Both the position numbers and the translations under genes were made by a program. From Siphonodentalium dalli (lineage: Eukaryota > Mollusca > Scaphopoda > Gadilida > Siphonodentaliidae), in the NCBI GenBank assembly GCA_032622095.1, contig CP136061.1:169515107-169579106 (forward strand): a DNA stretch of 64,000 nt. The letters are read 5' to 3'. Numbering within the stretch: the first letter of the stretch is position 1; every line of letters starts with the position of its first letter. Under the pieces are notes generated by a model, which had not been told where the DNA came from, made no database searches, and worked only from the letters and a program-made list of their open reading frames with translations. Positions 39,241 through 48,709 of this stretch are shown here, piece by piece.

Positions 39241-40004
39241 TGTGCCAAGACAACCACAGGGACATAACTTTCAACCCGGGAAGAAGATAGGAAATCTCTG
39301 TCAGAGGGGCGCTCGATTACCACACATATCAGCGTCGCTGTTGACCACATCTAGATCACAAAAGTACTGAGCACCAAATCGAATTAGCGAGCGTCCATGC
39401 AATAACATAGGGAAATGATTTGTGGAGTAAACAGAACACGGTCTTGAGGATTAGCAAGACCAGATGTATCGCCTAGAAAGCTACTGAAACCAGGAGAGTT
39501 AATAGGACCCATGGGGAGATGACGATAACTCAATTACCCTAAGTACGATGAACCGACGCGCCGTGAAAATACACATGGCCGTCATTAGCAGACACTGGGT
39601 ATTTTAGGAAGAAGAAGCCGACATGAGAAGACAGTTCTAACCAGTTTCTATCTGACCAACACAAGCGATCATCACGAACCCTCGGACGCTTAGAAGAGCA
39701 GAGTGGAGCAATGGACGGAAATACAAGGTAAACATTATGCTCTTGTATTTCTAACAACGCCCCACTGATGCGCCGACGGAGGAAGAAGAAGAGCAGACGA
39801 CAGGAAGACGAACTCAACCGGAACTCAACCGAGTAGAAGACAAGCAGACACACACAACCTATGAAGACGGAAGAAGACTCTAAACCAAGCAGACGACAGA
39901 AGAGAAACCCAGATGCCGATGATTGAACATTATTGACTTTGTTATATATAAATAATCAAACAGTTCTGATAGCCTTAAGAGTTATATGTACCCGTATTGG
40001 CACA
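39241..40004 (+). repeat. 5' LTR
   Basis: 764 bp, TG...CA, with 8-bp terminal inverted repeats TGTGCCAA/TTGGCACA. A TATATATAAAT motif lies at 39943-39953 near the 3' end. A 104-codon minus-strand frame occurs in both LTRs; since the LTRs are identical this is no evidence for coding. Confidence 0.96.
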
Positions 40005-40015
40005 TATCTCTTAAC

Positions 40016-40034
40016 TGGTGCCTTCGAGCCAGGA
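40016..40034 (+). promoter_or_regulatory. Primer-binding site, probably tRNA-Tyr-like
   Basis: Eleven bases after the LTR the sequence reads TGGTGCCTTCGAGCCAGGA. The core CCTTCGAGCC is complementary to the 3' acceptor region of animal tRNA-Tyr (GGCTCGAAGG before the discriminator base and CCA), but there is an extra G after TGGT and an extra A downstream. The tRNA identity is therefore tentative. Confidence 0.5.
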
Positions 40035-40140
40035 TCTGAACGCTAATCACAGACACAACGTGAAGCCAGAAGAGGAACAGTGTGAACAGAAACAGTGTGG
40101 GAAAATTCGCAAAACGTGAGTCTAATTGTTTATTGTCATA

Positions 40141-41223
40141 ATGGCTACCCAACAATCAATTGGTGTTCTCGCCCCATTGACAGAGTCTATCAATTCCCAA
40201 ATTGCTGCAATGGCCATGACTACGGTGACACAGGTAGTGACGTCATTTGACGGGGACCCCACGAAATACCACGGGTGGGTCAAGTCGATAGAAAAATGCG
40301 CGATCCTAACCGGCGCTAACGAAGCAAAGAAGCCCTATATGGCATTCCAGAGCGCGACGGGCCCCGTATCAGATTTTTTACAAAGATATTTGGCCACGAA
40401 TGCTAACGCCACGTGGCAAGACACAAAAACTGAATTATCTAGTCGATTTGCCGAGATAAATGACATTCAATTCGCCTTTTCAATGCTAAGAAAAATCAAG
40501 CAAAAACAAAACGAAAATTTACATGTGCTTGCCGAACGAATTTTGGAGATCGCGACGGTGGCATACCGAGAGCAAATCGGCGGGATCAACGCGGTTGAAG
40601 GCCAACTCGTAGGGTTTTATATTGACGCTTTAAGAAGCGACAGTTTGAAAATGAAGTTGATCAGGGATGCGCCGAAGACACTGAAATTGGCAGCCGACAT
40701 CGCCATGCGGGAAATGGGGATCCGACGGGTATTCAACCTACGAACGGGCCGCGAAAATTACAACGAAAACGAACCGGAAGCAATGGAAATCGATAGTTTC
40801 AGAAACAAACGCGCGAGAACAACCTGCGATGTGTGCGCAAGCGATAATCACACGACCCGAGAACACAGATCACGCCCGAGACAGGTGCATGTCGATGCGG
40901 TGGTTAAACCACGAACGGTCGAATGTTGGACGTGTCAAGGTGATCATTTCGCTCGCGACTGCCCCTTTAAGACCGAAAACCGGAGGCACGTATCTTGCTG
41001 GGTTTGCGAAGGTAACCACTTAGCTAGAAATTGCCCCTCCAGATCCGGAGGTTCGAAGCAAAATCAATGGAACGTGCCGGTAACGCCACCTAGGGGAATC
41101 CGCCGAGATCAGCCGAACCGATCACGTGACATATCCCATGATACACCGCGACACAGCCGGAGATATCCGACATTAAACGAACCGCCACGAATGATGACCC
41201 CGCCCACATATGCAAAAAACTAA
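40141..41223 (+). CDS. gag: Retrotransposon Gag polyprotein
   Basis: 360 aa, intact. Gag assembles the particle that packages the element RNA. Residues 36-47 (FDGDPTKYHGWV) match the start of the capsid-like Gag domain of Ty3/Gypsy elements, and the helical region runs to about 200. Three CCHC-like knuckles follow: C229-C232-H237-H242 (CX2CX4HX4H), C262-C265-H269-C274 and C286-C289-H293-C298 (both CX2CX3HX4C, one residue shorter than the usual spacing). A basic, proline-rich tail ends the protein. ATG 40141 is chosen; the frame opens slightly earlier but without ATG. The stop TAA (41221-41223) is preceded directly by the slippery heptamer A AAA AAC, so a fraction of ribosomes should continue into the protease frame. 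Confidence 0.9.
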   Translation: MATQQSIGVLAPLTESINSQIAAMAMTTVTQVVTSFDGDPTKYHGWVKSIEKCAILTGANEAKKPYMAFQSATGPVSDFLQRYLATNANATWQDTKTELSSRFAEINDIQFAFSMLRKIKQKQNENLHVLAERILEIATVAYREQIGGINAVEGQLVGFYIDALRSDSLKMKLIRDAPKTLKLAADIAMREMGIRRVFNLRTGRENYNENEPEAMEIDSFRNKRARTTCDVCASDNHTTREHRSRPRQVHVDAVVKPRTVECWTCQGDHFARDCPFKTENRRHVSCWVCEGNHLARNCPSRSGGSKQNQWNVPVTPPRGIRRDQPNRSRDISHDTPRHSRRYPTLNEPPRMMTPPTYAKN

Positions 41224-41241
41224 GGAATCCTCTCATTGAGG
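41214..41241 (+). promoter_or_regulatory. Programmed -1 frameshift site between gag and protease
   Basis: A AAA AAC at 41214-41220 is read as GCA-AAA-AAC in gag with TAA next. A -1 slip enters the protease frame, which is open from here to 42806. Eight bases later, CCTC (41229-41232) can pair with GAGG (41238-41241) over a 5-nt loop; a larger structure may exist. The heptamer is one of the known retroviral slippery sequences. Confidence 0.8.
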
Positions 41242-42806
41242 CCACAAATGGGAGGAAATATAACATAAATATTGTAGGGAACCCCAGCTCCTGTTTAGTT
41301 AGAATAGGTAAAAATAAATATCGCTCATTAGTGGATAGTGGAGCAGAAGTATCATTGATTCACAAACGCGTCTATGACGCATTACAGTTCCGACCGAAAC
41401 TAACTAGGGAACACATCAACCTTAGCTCCGTGAATGGGAAGTCACTGGGCGTACTTGGTAGCGTGGAACTGACCTTCAGAATGGCGAAACTAAAATTAAC
41501 CCATAAATTTTATGTGGCGAATGATATGACCCGGAATATGATCTTGGGGAGGGATTGGTTGACCTCTCGGGGGGTCAGACTATATTATGATCTGGGATGC
41601 CTCAAGGTCAGTGACGTGTACGTCCCATTGGAAGCAGATGCGCATATCGCTTCCCTTCTGAGATTAACCAGCAAAGTTAGTTTAAAGCCCCGAACATCGA
41701 CTTTATGTATGGGAAAATCAAAAAACTTAGCTTCTCTTCACAAGTCGACATTAATAGAGGTTGCCCAAATCAAGAAAGGTTACCTAGCATCAAAACCCGG
41801 TTTGGAGGTAAGGAATTCGATTTCGGAACTAGGTAAAAGACATCAAGTCCCATTGCTACTTGTGAACAACACTAATAAAACCGTTTATCTACGGCGCGGC
41901 AGTGTAGTTGGAAAATCAGTCACGTATGGACGAAGACGCAATCGTGCTGGGAAAGGTTATTGTCAAATAACATTACAGCAACAGCCTAAATCATTTATGA
42001 TGGTACACAAACACGTGAAACAGGCGAAACGCCAACAAGCAGCGAAATTTAACAAAAAGGCCACAGACACCAAATTCGAGATTGGCGAGGCCGTCTATGT
42101 GAAGAATCATTTACGAAAAAGCAAACTTGAAAGCAAATGGAAACCCTACTTCCGCATAACCAAGCAAATAACGCCCGTTACTTTCGAGTTAAGGAATCAA
42201 TTAACTGGGAAAGTCACACAATCCCATGCTGAACATATGCGCAAAGCCAACCTGGAATGGGAAATCCCCAAAACTGACAACAACAAGCGTGCTCAAACGT
42301 ATGTTGTTCCCCCCGAAGACGAAGATAGCGACGTTCCTGCCCCTAACCCTGTGGGTGGGTCTTCTGGCGATGAAACAGAACCATTACCAGATGATGTAAT
42401 CGCTCGATATCGGAGACAATGTTCGGACTCCGATGACGAAGATGTCCCTTTAAGCGAGCTTAAGATGCGCTTACAGCGTAGGAAAACGCGACTCGCGCGC
42501 TCAGAGCCGCTACAAAACCCTGACTCGTCCATGGACGAGAGACCAGAGCCGAGTGCCAAGGCACGACGCGCTCCAGCGCCTCGTCGGCACGGGCGCAAAG
42601 TAACAAAGATGGTTACGAGTGATGACAGCTCAGAGGATGAGTTAATGGAAGTGGCCGCCATTGAACAAAACCCTCGTGAATGTAGGCCCGTACCGGCCCC
42701 TCGCAAGTGTAAGCAGCTCATGAATGGAGCGAGCAGCAACTTAATAGATATACCGTTGTTTAAAGCCGTGCTATCAGCAATAATAATAGAGTGCTCGAAA
42801 CAGTGA
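41220..42806 (+). CDS. pol: Protease joined to integrase C-terminal domain (internally deleted pol)
   Basis: Read after the -1 shift. About 37 codons lead to the aspartic protease site DSGAEVSLI (from 41334) and the second protease motif ILGRDWL (41541-41561). About 100 linker residues follow, ending in RRGSVVGKS, which resembles the segment just before reverse transcriptase in Gypsy pol. The frame then runs straight into the end of integrase: KKATDTKFEIGEAVYVKNH, KSKWKPYF-like (LESKWKPYFRI) and SHAEHMRKA, a GPY/F-type module at about 42020-42260. The last 180 residues are charged, proline-rich and of unknown role. No YxDD reverse transcriptase, RNase H or integrase DDE core occurs anywhere. 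The junction lies near 41930-42000 and keeps the frame open. Protease could still mature Gag. Confidence 0.85.
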   Translation, partial: LRNPLIEATNGRKYNINIVGNPSSCLVRIGKNKYRSLVDSGAEVSLIHKRVYDALQFRPKLTREHINLSSVNGKSLGVLGSVELTFRMAKLKLTHKFYVANDMTRNMILGRDWLTSRGVRLYYDLGCLKVSDVYVPLEADAHIASLLRLTSKVSLKPRTSTLCMGKSKNLASLHKSTLIEVAQIKKGYLASKPGLEVRNSISELGKRHQVPLLLVNNTNKTVYLRRGSVVGKSVTYGRRRNRAGKGYCQITLQQQPKSFMMVHKHVKQAKRQQAAKFNKKATDTKFEIGEAVYVKNHLRKSKLESKWKPYFRITKQITPVTFELRNQLTGKVTQSHAEHMRKANLEWEIPKTDNNKRAQTYVVPPEDEDSDVPAPNPVGGSSGDETEPLPDDVIARYRRQCSDSDDEDVPLSELKMRLQRRKTRLARSEPLQNPDSSMDERPEPSAKARRAPAPRRHGRKVTKMVTSDDSSEDELMEVAAIEQNPRECRPVPAPRKCKQLMNGASSNLIDIPLFKAVLSAIIIECSKQ

Positions 42807-43150
42807 CCTGGGGTCCATTACAGAAGAATGCGACCCTACCCTTAACTGGCTTATTGGCAAACCTAACCTGGCTTCGTAAATGTTGAAAATAGTTAGCCCA
42901 ACGCCCCAGACCGAATCGCGAATAAATAGTCATGTTCGGATCAATGACAGGTCGCGCGCCCCATGAAACCCGGCACGTGCGCATGACGATTTAATAAATA
43001 AAGCTTTGAACTTTGCAATCGCGCACCGAGAGATAACGTGCACGCCGCCACCCTTAGGGTTACTACGTTTGAGCGCACCCCGCTCAAATAAACACGATCG
43101 AAAATATGCTCACGACTGACTTAGTGAACGAAAAAGTATTACCCCAATGA
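42807..43150 (+). other. Retrotransposon spacer
   Basis: Non-coding stretch between pol and the third frame. Contains AATAAATAAAGC (42993-43004). No function visible. Confidence 0.5.
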
Positions 43151-43441
43151 ATGGTAGAGATGGCCAGGGTGGTATTTTGCCCTAGTAACGTAGTTACAGT
43201 AGTAATTTTCATTATCTTGACCCACCGATTCTGGTGGAAATTTGTTAAACATCAGTTGCCAAGGTTAGCCATTATGTATAGTAAGCAGTTAGACCAGCGA
43301 CCTGAGTATATCCTGAATGCCGTGTTCAAAGAACCCATCGACGAAGCAATGGAGACGGATGCACCAAAGCCGTCTGCGCTATTCCGGGACAACACTCAGG
43401 AACGCCTACATGTATATCCAATTATAGCCGTCAGAGGCTGA
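43151..43441 (+). CDS. Small putative membrane protein of the retrotransposon
   Basis: 96 codons from ATG 43151, lying where some Gypsy elements carry an env-like or accessory gene. Residues 13-24 (VVTVVIFIIL within it) are hydrophobic and followed by a basic/aromatic stretch, so a single membrane segment is possible. The remainder is hydrophilic. No known domain. It could be the remnant of a longer spliced product, since an acceptor-like site begins the next frame at 43904. Confidence 0.4.
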   Translation: MVEMARVVFCPSNVVTVVIFIILTHRFWWKFVKHQLPRLAIMYSKQLDQRPEYILNAVFKEPIDEAMETDAPKPSALFRDNTQERLHVYPIIAVRG

Positions 43442-43903
43442 CCACATCTGTGGCGGATTTGGATTAGTATTAATTATGTATCGTATATTAATGTATTCCG
43501 AATTTCCTCCGTAATTATTGTTGCGCGGATATCAGAATCATTTGCATGTATATAGACATTTATGCATTTCATATATTTCAAATATTAATTGTTGCATAAC
43601 GATGTCCAGGGTATTATAGTTGTATAATCATCAGAATGATTATAGCAAGCGTTGAATAGGGACTATAAATCCCGACATTCAGTCATACGTTTTGATAATT
43701 GAAATCAATCACCCCGACTTATCTGGTGTTTAAACTGTTCGTCAACAAATCCATCTATATAATTAGTTGTAAATTCCATTTTCGTATTGGGCCGATCTGA
43801 CGACCCTCAAGCGATACCGATAAATTGGAAAATTAACCATTGTGTATTCTGACTGTGTCATTTGTTCTCAAACCTCACACAAATATCCGTTTGAGTATTA
43901 CAG

Positions 43904-44224
43904 GCTGACCATGGCGGTGGAACAAGGGTCGACCAGTTGTCAGAACCTACCCCATACTCGGACATTGAGGACGAAAATACCTCGACGTCCGATGATGACG
44001 AAAATGACGACGCCATGAAATTTCAATCATAGTTTTACACCGAAAGAGTCACAGCCAGTGGGTCGGAGTTGTCTGAGAGACGCCCAGACGACCCGATCTA
44101 CACGGAGACGACCGACATCGAACCAGCTATCCATCGCCGATGCCGCTGTTGCGAAACACTTCGACGAATCATCGACCTGCTGCGCAGCGACGAATTGGAC
44201 TTGCGATTTCAAGATCAACTTTAA
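43904..44224 (+). pseudogene. 3' retrotransposon frame interrupted by an in-frame TAG
   Basis: After an acceptor-like GAGTATTACAG (AG at 43902-43903) a frame runs to TAA at 44222-44224, just before the polypurine tract. It has one internal TAG (44030-44032). The first part is acidic (SDIEDENTSTSDDDENDD) and the second has a CRCC cluster and a LRRIIDLLRSDELDL helix-like segment. Composition looks protein-like on both sides of the TAG, suggesting either a recent nonsense change or readthrough. Family unknown. Confidence 0.4.
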
Positions 44225-44227
44225 ATC

Positions 44228-44242
44228 GAAAAAGTGAAGGAG
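44228..44242 (+). promoter_or_regulatory. Polypurine tract
   Basis: GAAAAAGTGAAGGAG, purine except for one T, followed by TAA and the 3' LTR. This is the plus-strand primer site of LTR elements. Confidence 0.75.
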
Positions 44243-44245
44243 TAA

Positions 44246-45009
44246 TGTGCCAAGACAACCACAGGGACATAACTTTCAACCCGGGAAGAAGATAGGAAAT
44301 CTCTGTCAGAGGGGCGCTCGATTACCACACATATCAGCGTCGCTGTTGACCACATCTAGATCACAAAAGTACTGAGCACCAAATCGAATTAGCGAGCGTC
44401 CATGCAATAACATAGGGAAATGATTTGTGGAGTAAACAGAACACGGTCTTGAGGATTAGCAAGACCAGATGTATCGCCTAGAAAGCTACTGAAACCAGGA
44501 GAGTTAATAGGACCCATGGGGAGATGACGATAACTCAATTACCCTAAGTACGATGAACCGACGCGCCGTGAAAATACACATGGCCGTCATTAGCAGACAC
44601 TGGGTATTTTAGGAAGAAGAAGCCGACATGAGAAGACAGTTCTAACCAGTTTCTATCTGACCAACACAAGCGATCATCACGAACCCTCGGACGCTTAGAA
44701 GAGCAGAGTGGAGCAATGGACGGAAATACAAGGTAAACATTATGCTCTTGTATTTCTAACAACGCCCCACTGATGCGCCGACGGAGGAAGAAGAAGAGCA
44801 GACGACAGGAAGACGAACTCAACCGGAACTCAACCGAGTAGAAGACAAGCAGACACACACAACCTATGAAGACGGAAGAAGACTCTAAACCAAGCAGACG
44901 ACAGAAGAGAAACCCAGATGCCGATGATTGAACATTATTGACTTTGTTATATATAAATAATCAAACAGTTCTGATAGCCTTAAGAGTTATATGTACCCGT
45001 ATTGGCACA
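44246..45009 (+). repeat. 3' LTR
   Basis: 764 bp at an offset of 5,005 from the 5' LTR. Compared line by line I saw no difference. Followed by TCGT, the target duplication, and then the right arm of foldback element copy e. Confidence 0.96.
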
Positions 45010-45039
45010 TCGTATATATAAGAGAATGCATTGGCACAG
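45010..45039. mobile_element. Small foldback element (copy e), right part
   Basis: TCGTATATATAAGAGAATGC and the following ATTGGC complete the foldback started at 39193. Confidence 0.8.
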
Positions 45040-45319
45040 GGTCATCAGGAAGCTACCGTCATGGGAGGGTTAATCACCAAATTACATTTCAATGATCCAT
45101 TTATCAGTCTATTTTCATCAAATAAGGACAATCTAAATTACCTTGTATTATATAAGATAGGACACTGCTTCAATATCTATAACTCTTCATGACCATTTAT
45201 GTTAGGAAGAATAAAATATAAAAAATAAAATTAGCCCTCCCGCCCCAGTTTTCTGAAAAAGTTGGACGTAAATCTAGCAATTTATTTTTATTGGCCTAAG
45301 AGAATGCACTGCAACAGGA

Positions 45320-45805
45320 TCTGTAATGCTGAACCACCACAGCCTTGGGTTAAATGTGAAAAGGTGACCTGGACATGGAATACTTGGTCAGGAGATTCCA
45401 ATTTAAGTTTATAATGATAATGTATAACACAACAGCCATCAAGATAAACACCTCACTGCTGACCAATTAGTATCAATTATACAGCAGAGCTGTCAACAAA
45501 TCACAGGCTTATGTTAAATAGAGCAAGGAATTCAAACTAAAATTTTTTTTAAAGAGGGAATATTTTTTTCCAAAAAGGACCATAAATCAGTTAAAAATAG
45601 TCTGATCAAGCACATATTTGACTCGATCTGTCTTTTGTGCTGAGAAATTCATATACAAAATAATTTGGTTCCGATCATATAGAAAATGTTTGAGTTATCG
45701 CAACATGCGCAAAGTGTCTACAGACAAACAGACGGATGGACTAATGACGAGTGGTCAATCCGGACGTTGACATTACCATACTATGATATGGGTAAACATA
45801 AAAAT
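45320..45805 (+). mobile_element. Pearl-like element with one core and tail
   Basis: Begins with a segment shared with 28335-28410 (CTGAACCACCACAGCCTTGG). One core follows (about 45575-45715), then an ACAAACAGACGGATGG run and the conserved GACGAGTGGTCAATCCGG tail and hairpin. Confidence 0.6.
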
Positions 45806-45879
45806 TATGTATAAATTTTCCTATGTCCACTAGCATGGGCATTTATCTGATTTTTTTGTCTGTGAAACACTGGACAAAC

Positions 45880-46715
45880 ATGACAGAATGTGTGATAAAA
45901 CACAATTTATTCCCATCTTTCCTGGCATAGAGACCCTCTCAGAAACCCAGACTAAGAGTGCAAATTAATTACATAGAGCTGCAGCCTGTATGGGAGTGTG
46001 CTATCTCTCAAAAAGTAACTCTGGTTACGCCTCACACTGATAGCTAAAAATAACTCTAATTACCAATTATTAAATACAGATTTACTGTTTGTCTCTCACA
46101 GAGCTAAACTTATACCACTGGTAATTAATGAATTGTAGACTGCTATGGTTATCTGTTCAATTCTTAGTTGAAATAGGGCCATAACTCTGGTATAAAATGT
46201 CAGATCTAACCCATATTCAAACTCGATCTATATTTTGAGTTGAGAAACTCACATACCAAATTTGGTTCCTATCAGTTGAAAAAATTGTTGATTTATTGAA
46301 GCATGTATACATGAATTCTATGTCAAAGGGCCATAACTCAATTGAAAAATATCGGATCAAACCCATATTCGAACTCGATCTGTATTTTGGGCTGAGAAAC
46401 TCGCATACCAAATTTAGTTCCGATCAGATAAAAATTGTTTGAGTTATGACAGCATGCATGAATTCGAAGTTGAAAAAGGGCCATAACTCCATAAAAAAAA
46501 CTCAGATCAAACCCATATTCGAACTCGATCTGTATTTTAGTTCTGATCGGATAGAAAATGTTCGAGCTATCGCACGATGCGTAAAGTGTCCACGGACAGA
46601 CAGACAAATGGACAGACAGAGACAGATGATGGACGGACGGACTAACGACGAGTGGTCAATCCGGACGTTGACATTATGTTTACCATACTGTCTGTGATAT
46701 GGGTAAACATAAAAA
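45880..46715 (+). mobile_element. Pearl-like element with three cores, microsatellite and hairpin
   Basis: The left module (45950-46160) matches 28430-28640. Cores begin at about 46175, 46328 and 46486, each with GGCCATAACTC and ACTCGATCT. Then come ACAGACAGACAAATGGACAG repeats and the tail ending near TACCATACTG. The third core lacks about 30 bp. Confidence 0.65.
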
Positions 46716-46829
46716 AGAAAGTGTCAATGACACCGTAGCTCAACTTGGAAAGGGAACCATTTCATGTGTTACAGTCAATGGAGCGATTAGGAATGCGGAA
46801 AGATGAAAGGTCTAAGTAATACTAGATTA

Positions 46830-48655
46830 TCCATATGAAGAGATATATAAGGTAAAATCCAAAATGGTTACTAATGGCTATATTTTTCAATGAAATTCAA
46901 AAAACATTTGACAGCTTCCATCTAGTAGATCAATATCAAGATTAATATGAAGTTTGTTGACGATCGGATGAGGGAAGTGGACTGTGGGGTGTTCCAAATG
47001 ATTTAGTCATGCAAAGACCCATATGCTTTCAATGTTAACAGCCATGACAAACTTCATGATGATCAGATGAACAGTAGAACCTGTAACCAGTGCCAAAGGA
47101 TTTAGTCATGCAATGAGTAAAATCCAAGATGGCTGCCGGCAGCCATGTTTTATGGCCGAATGACCCCAAAATGACTCATCCCCATCAACAAGTCAATATT
47201 AACATTCATGACAAATTTCATGATGATCCGACCAAAGGTACGACCTGTAGCCCGTGCCAAAGGATTTTGTCATGCAAAGAGTAAAATCCAAGATGGCTGC
47301 TGGCGGCCATGTTTTTTGGCCAAATGACCTAATAATGACTCGTGCCCATCTGTATTTCAATATTAACATAAATGACAAATTTCATGATGATCAGATAAAC
47401 AGTAGGGCCTGTAGCAATTTCTAATGAATTGAATTTTGACCAAATGAGCCTAAAATGACTCGTTCCCATTTACAAATCAATGTTAACATCCATGACAAAT
47501 TTCATGACGATCTGACCAAAGATACAATCTGTAGCCTGTGTCAAAGGATTTAGTCATACAAAGAAAAAATCCAAGATGGCTACCGGGCCGTGCTGGCTGC
47601 CATGTTTTATGGTCGAATGACCCCAAAATGACCTGTTTCCCATCTACATGTCATTGTCAAAATCCGGAACATATTTCACGATGATCCGATTAAAGATACG
47701 ACCTGTAGCCCGTGCCAAACGATTTAGTCATGCAAAGAGTAAAATTCAAGATGGCTGCTGGCGGCCATGTTTTTCGGCCGAATGACCCCCAAAACGACTC
47801 GTTCCCATCTAAATCTCAATATTAACATCCATGACAAATTTCATGATAATTAGACAAACAGTATGGCCTGTAGCCCGTGCTACTGGATTGAATTTTGAAT
47901 TCCAAGATGGCCACTGCCAGCTATGTTTTTCGGCCGAATGACCCAAAAATGACTCGTTCCCATCTACATGTCAATGTCAACAGCCATGATAAATTTCAAA
48001 ATGATCCGACCAAAGGTACGACTGTAGCCCGTGCCAAAGGATTTAGTCATGCAAAGAGTAAATCCAAGATGGCTGCTGGCGGCCATGTTATTTTGCCGAA
48101 TGACCCCAAAATAACTCGTTCCCATCTACATGTCAATGTCAACAGCCATGACAAATTTCACAATGATTCAACCAAAGGTACGACCTGTAGCCCGTGCCAA
48201 AGGATTTAGTCATGCAAAGAGTGAAATCCAAAATGGTTGCTGGCGGCCATGCTATTTTGCCGAATAACTCCAAAATAACTCATTCCCATCTACATGCCAT
48301 TGTTAACATACATGACAAATGTAATAATGATCCCAACAAAGGTATGACATGTGCCTGTGCCAAAGGATTTAGTCATGCAAAGAGTAAAATCCATGATGGC
48401 TGATGGCACCAATGTTTTTAGGCCGAACGACCCCAAAATTACTTGTTCCCATCTACATGTCAATATTAACTTCCACGACAAATTTCATGATGATCAGACG
48501 AATACTCCGGGCTGTAGCCCGTGCTAATGGATTGAATTTTGAAATCCAATATGGCCGCAAAAGGACTCGTTCCCATCTACATGTCAATGTCAACACCCAT
48601 GACAAATTTCACAATGATCCGACCAAAGGTACGACCTGTAGTCCGTGCTAAAGGA
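46830..48655 (+). repeat. ~163-bp tandem repeat, family II, about 11 copies
   Basis: Units recur roughly every 163 bp (for example AATCCAAGATGGC-type motifs at 47121, 47285, 47568, 47743, 47898, 48062, 48224). Each has a ATGGCTGC.GGCGGCCAT inverted motif, a GAATGACCCCAAAATGACTC segment, CATCTACATGTCAAT, CATGACAAATTTCATGATGA and a ACCTGTAGCCCGTGCCAAAG segment. Related to 37891-38770. Confidence 0.88.
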
Positions 48656-48670
48656 AATTGTAGACAAATC

Positions 48671-48703
48671 ACGCACACACACACACACGCACCAACACAC
48701 ACA
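48671..48703. repeat. (AC)n microsatellite
   Basis: An interrupted AC run directly after the family II array, in the position a pearl-like element would carry its microsatellite. Confidence 0.85.
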
Positions 48704-48709
48704 TGGGCG

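Larger units (their letters stand above)
39241..45009 (+). mobile_element. Non-autonomous LTR retrotransposon, Ty3/Gypsy type, RT-RH-IN core deleted
   Basis: 5,769 bp with two 764-bp LTRs that I found identical wherever compared. Ends are TGTGCCAA...TTGGCACA and a 4-bp target duplication TCGT (39237-39240, 45010-45013) brackets it. It contains a primer-binding site, gag, a -1 frame with protease and integrase C-terminal domain, two 3' open frames and a polypurine tract. No reverse transcriptase, RNase H or integrase catalytic core is present in the 4,241-bp interior. Type is inferred from the protease motif ILGRDWL and the GPY/F-like integrase tail. Identical LTRs mean recent insertion, so its parent moved by using enzymes supplied in trans. 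Confidence 0.93.

Noticed and set aside
39539-39853. 104-codon minus-strand frame in both LTRs
   Set aside because: The LTRs are identical copies, so recurrence is no evidence; it is antisense within an LTR and has no domain.
42293-42739. 148-codon minus-strand frame opposite the pol tail
   Set aside because: Shadow of the low-complexity, charged 3' part of the retrotransposon frame on the plus strand.
42807-43150. Remaining pol sequence between the integrase tail and the 3' frame
   Set aside because: No frame in this stretch shows polymerase, RNase H or integrase motifs; the missing domains are not hidden here.
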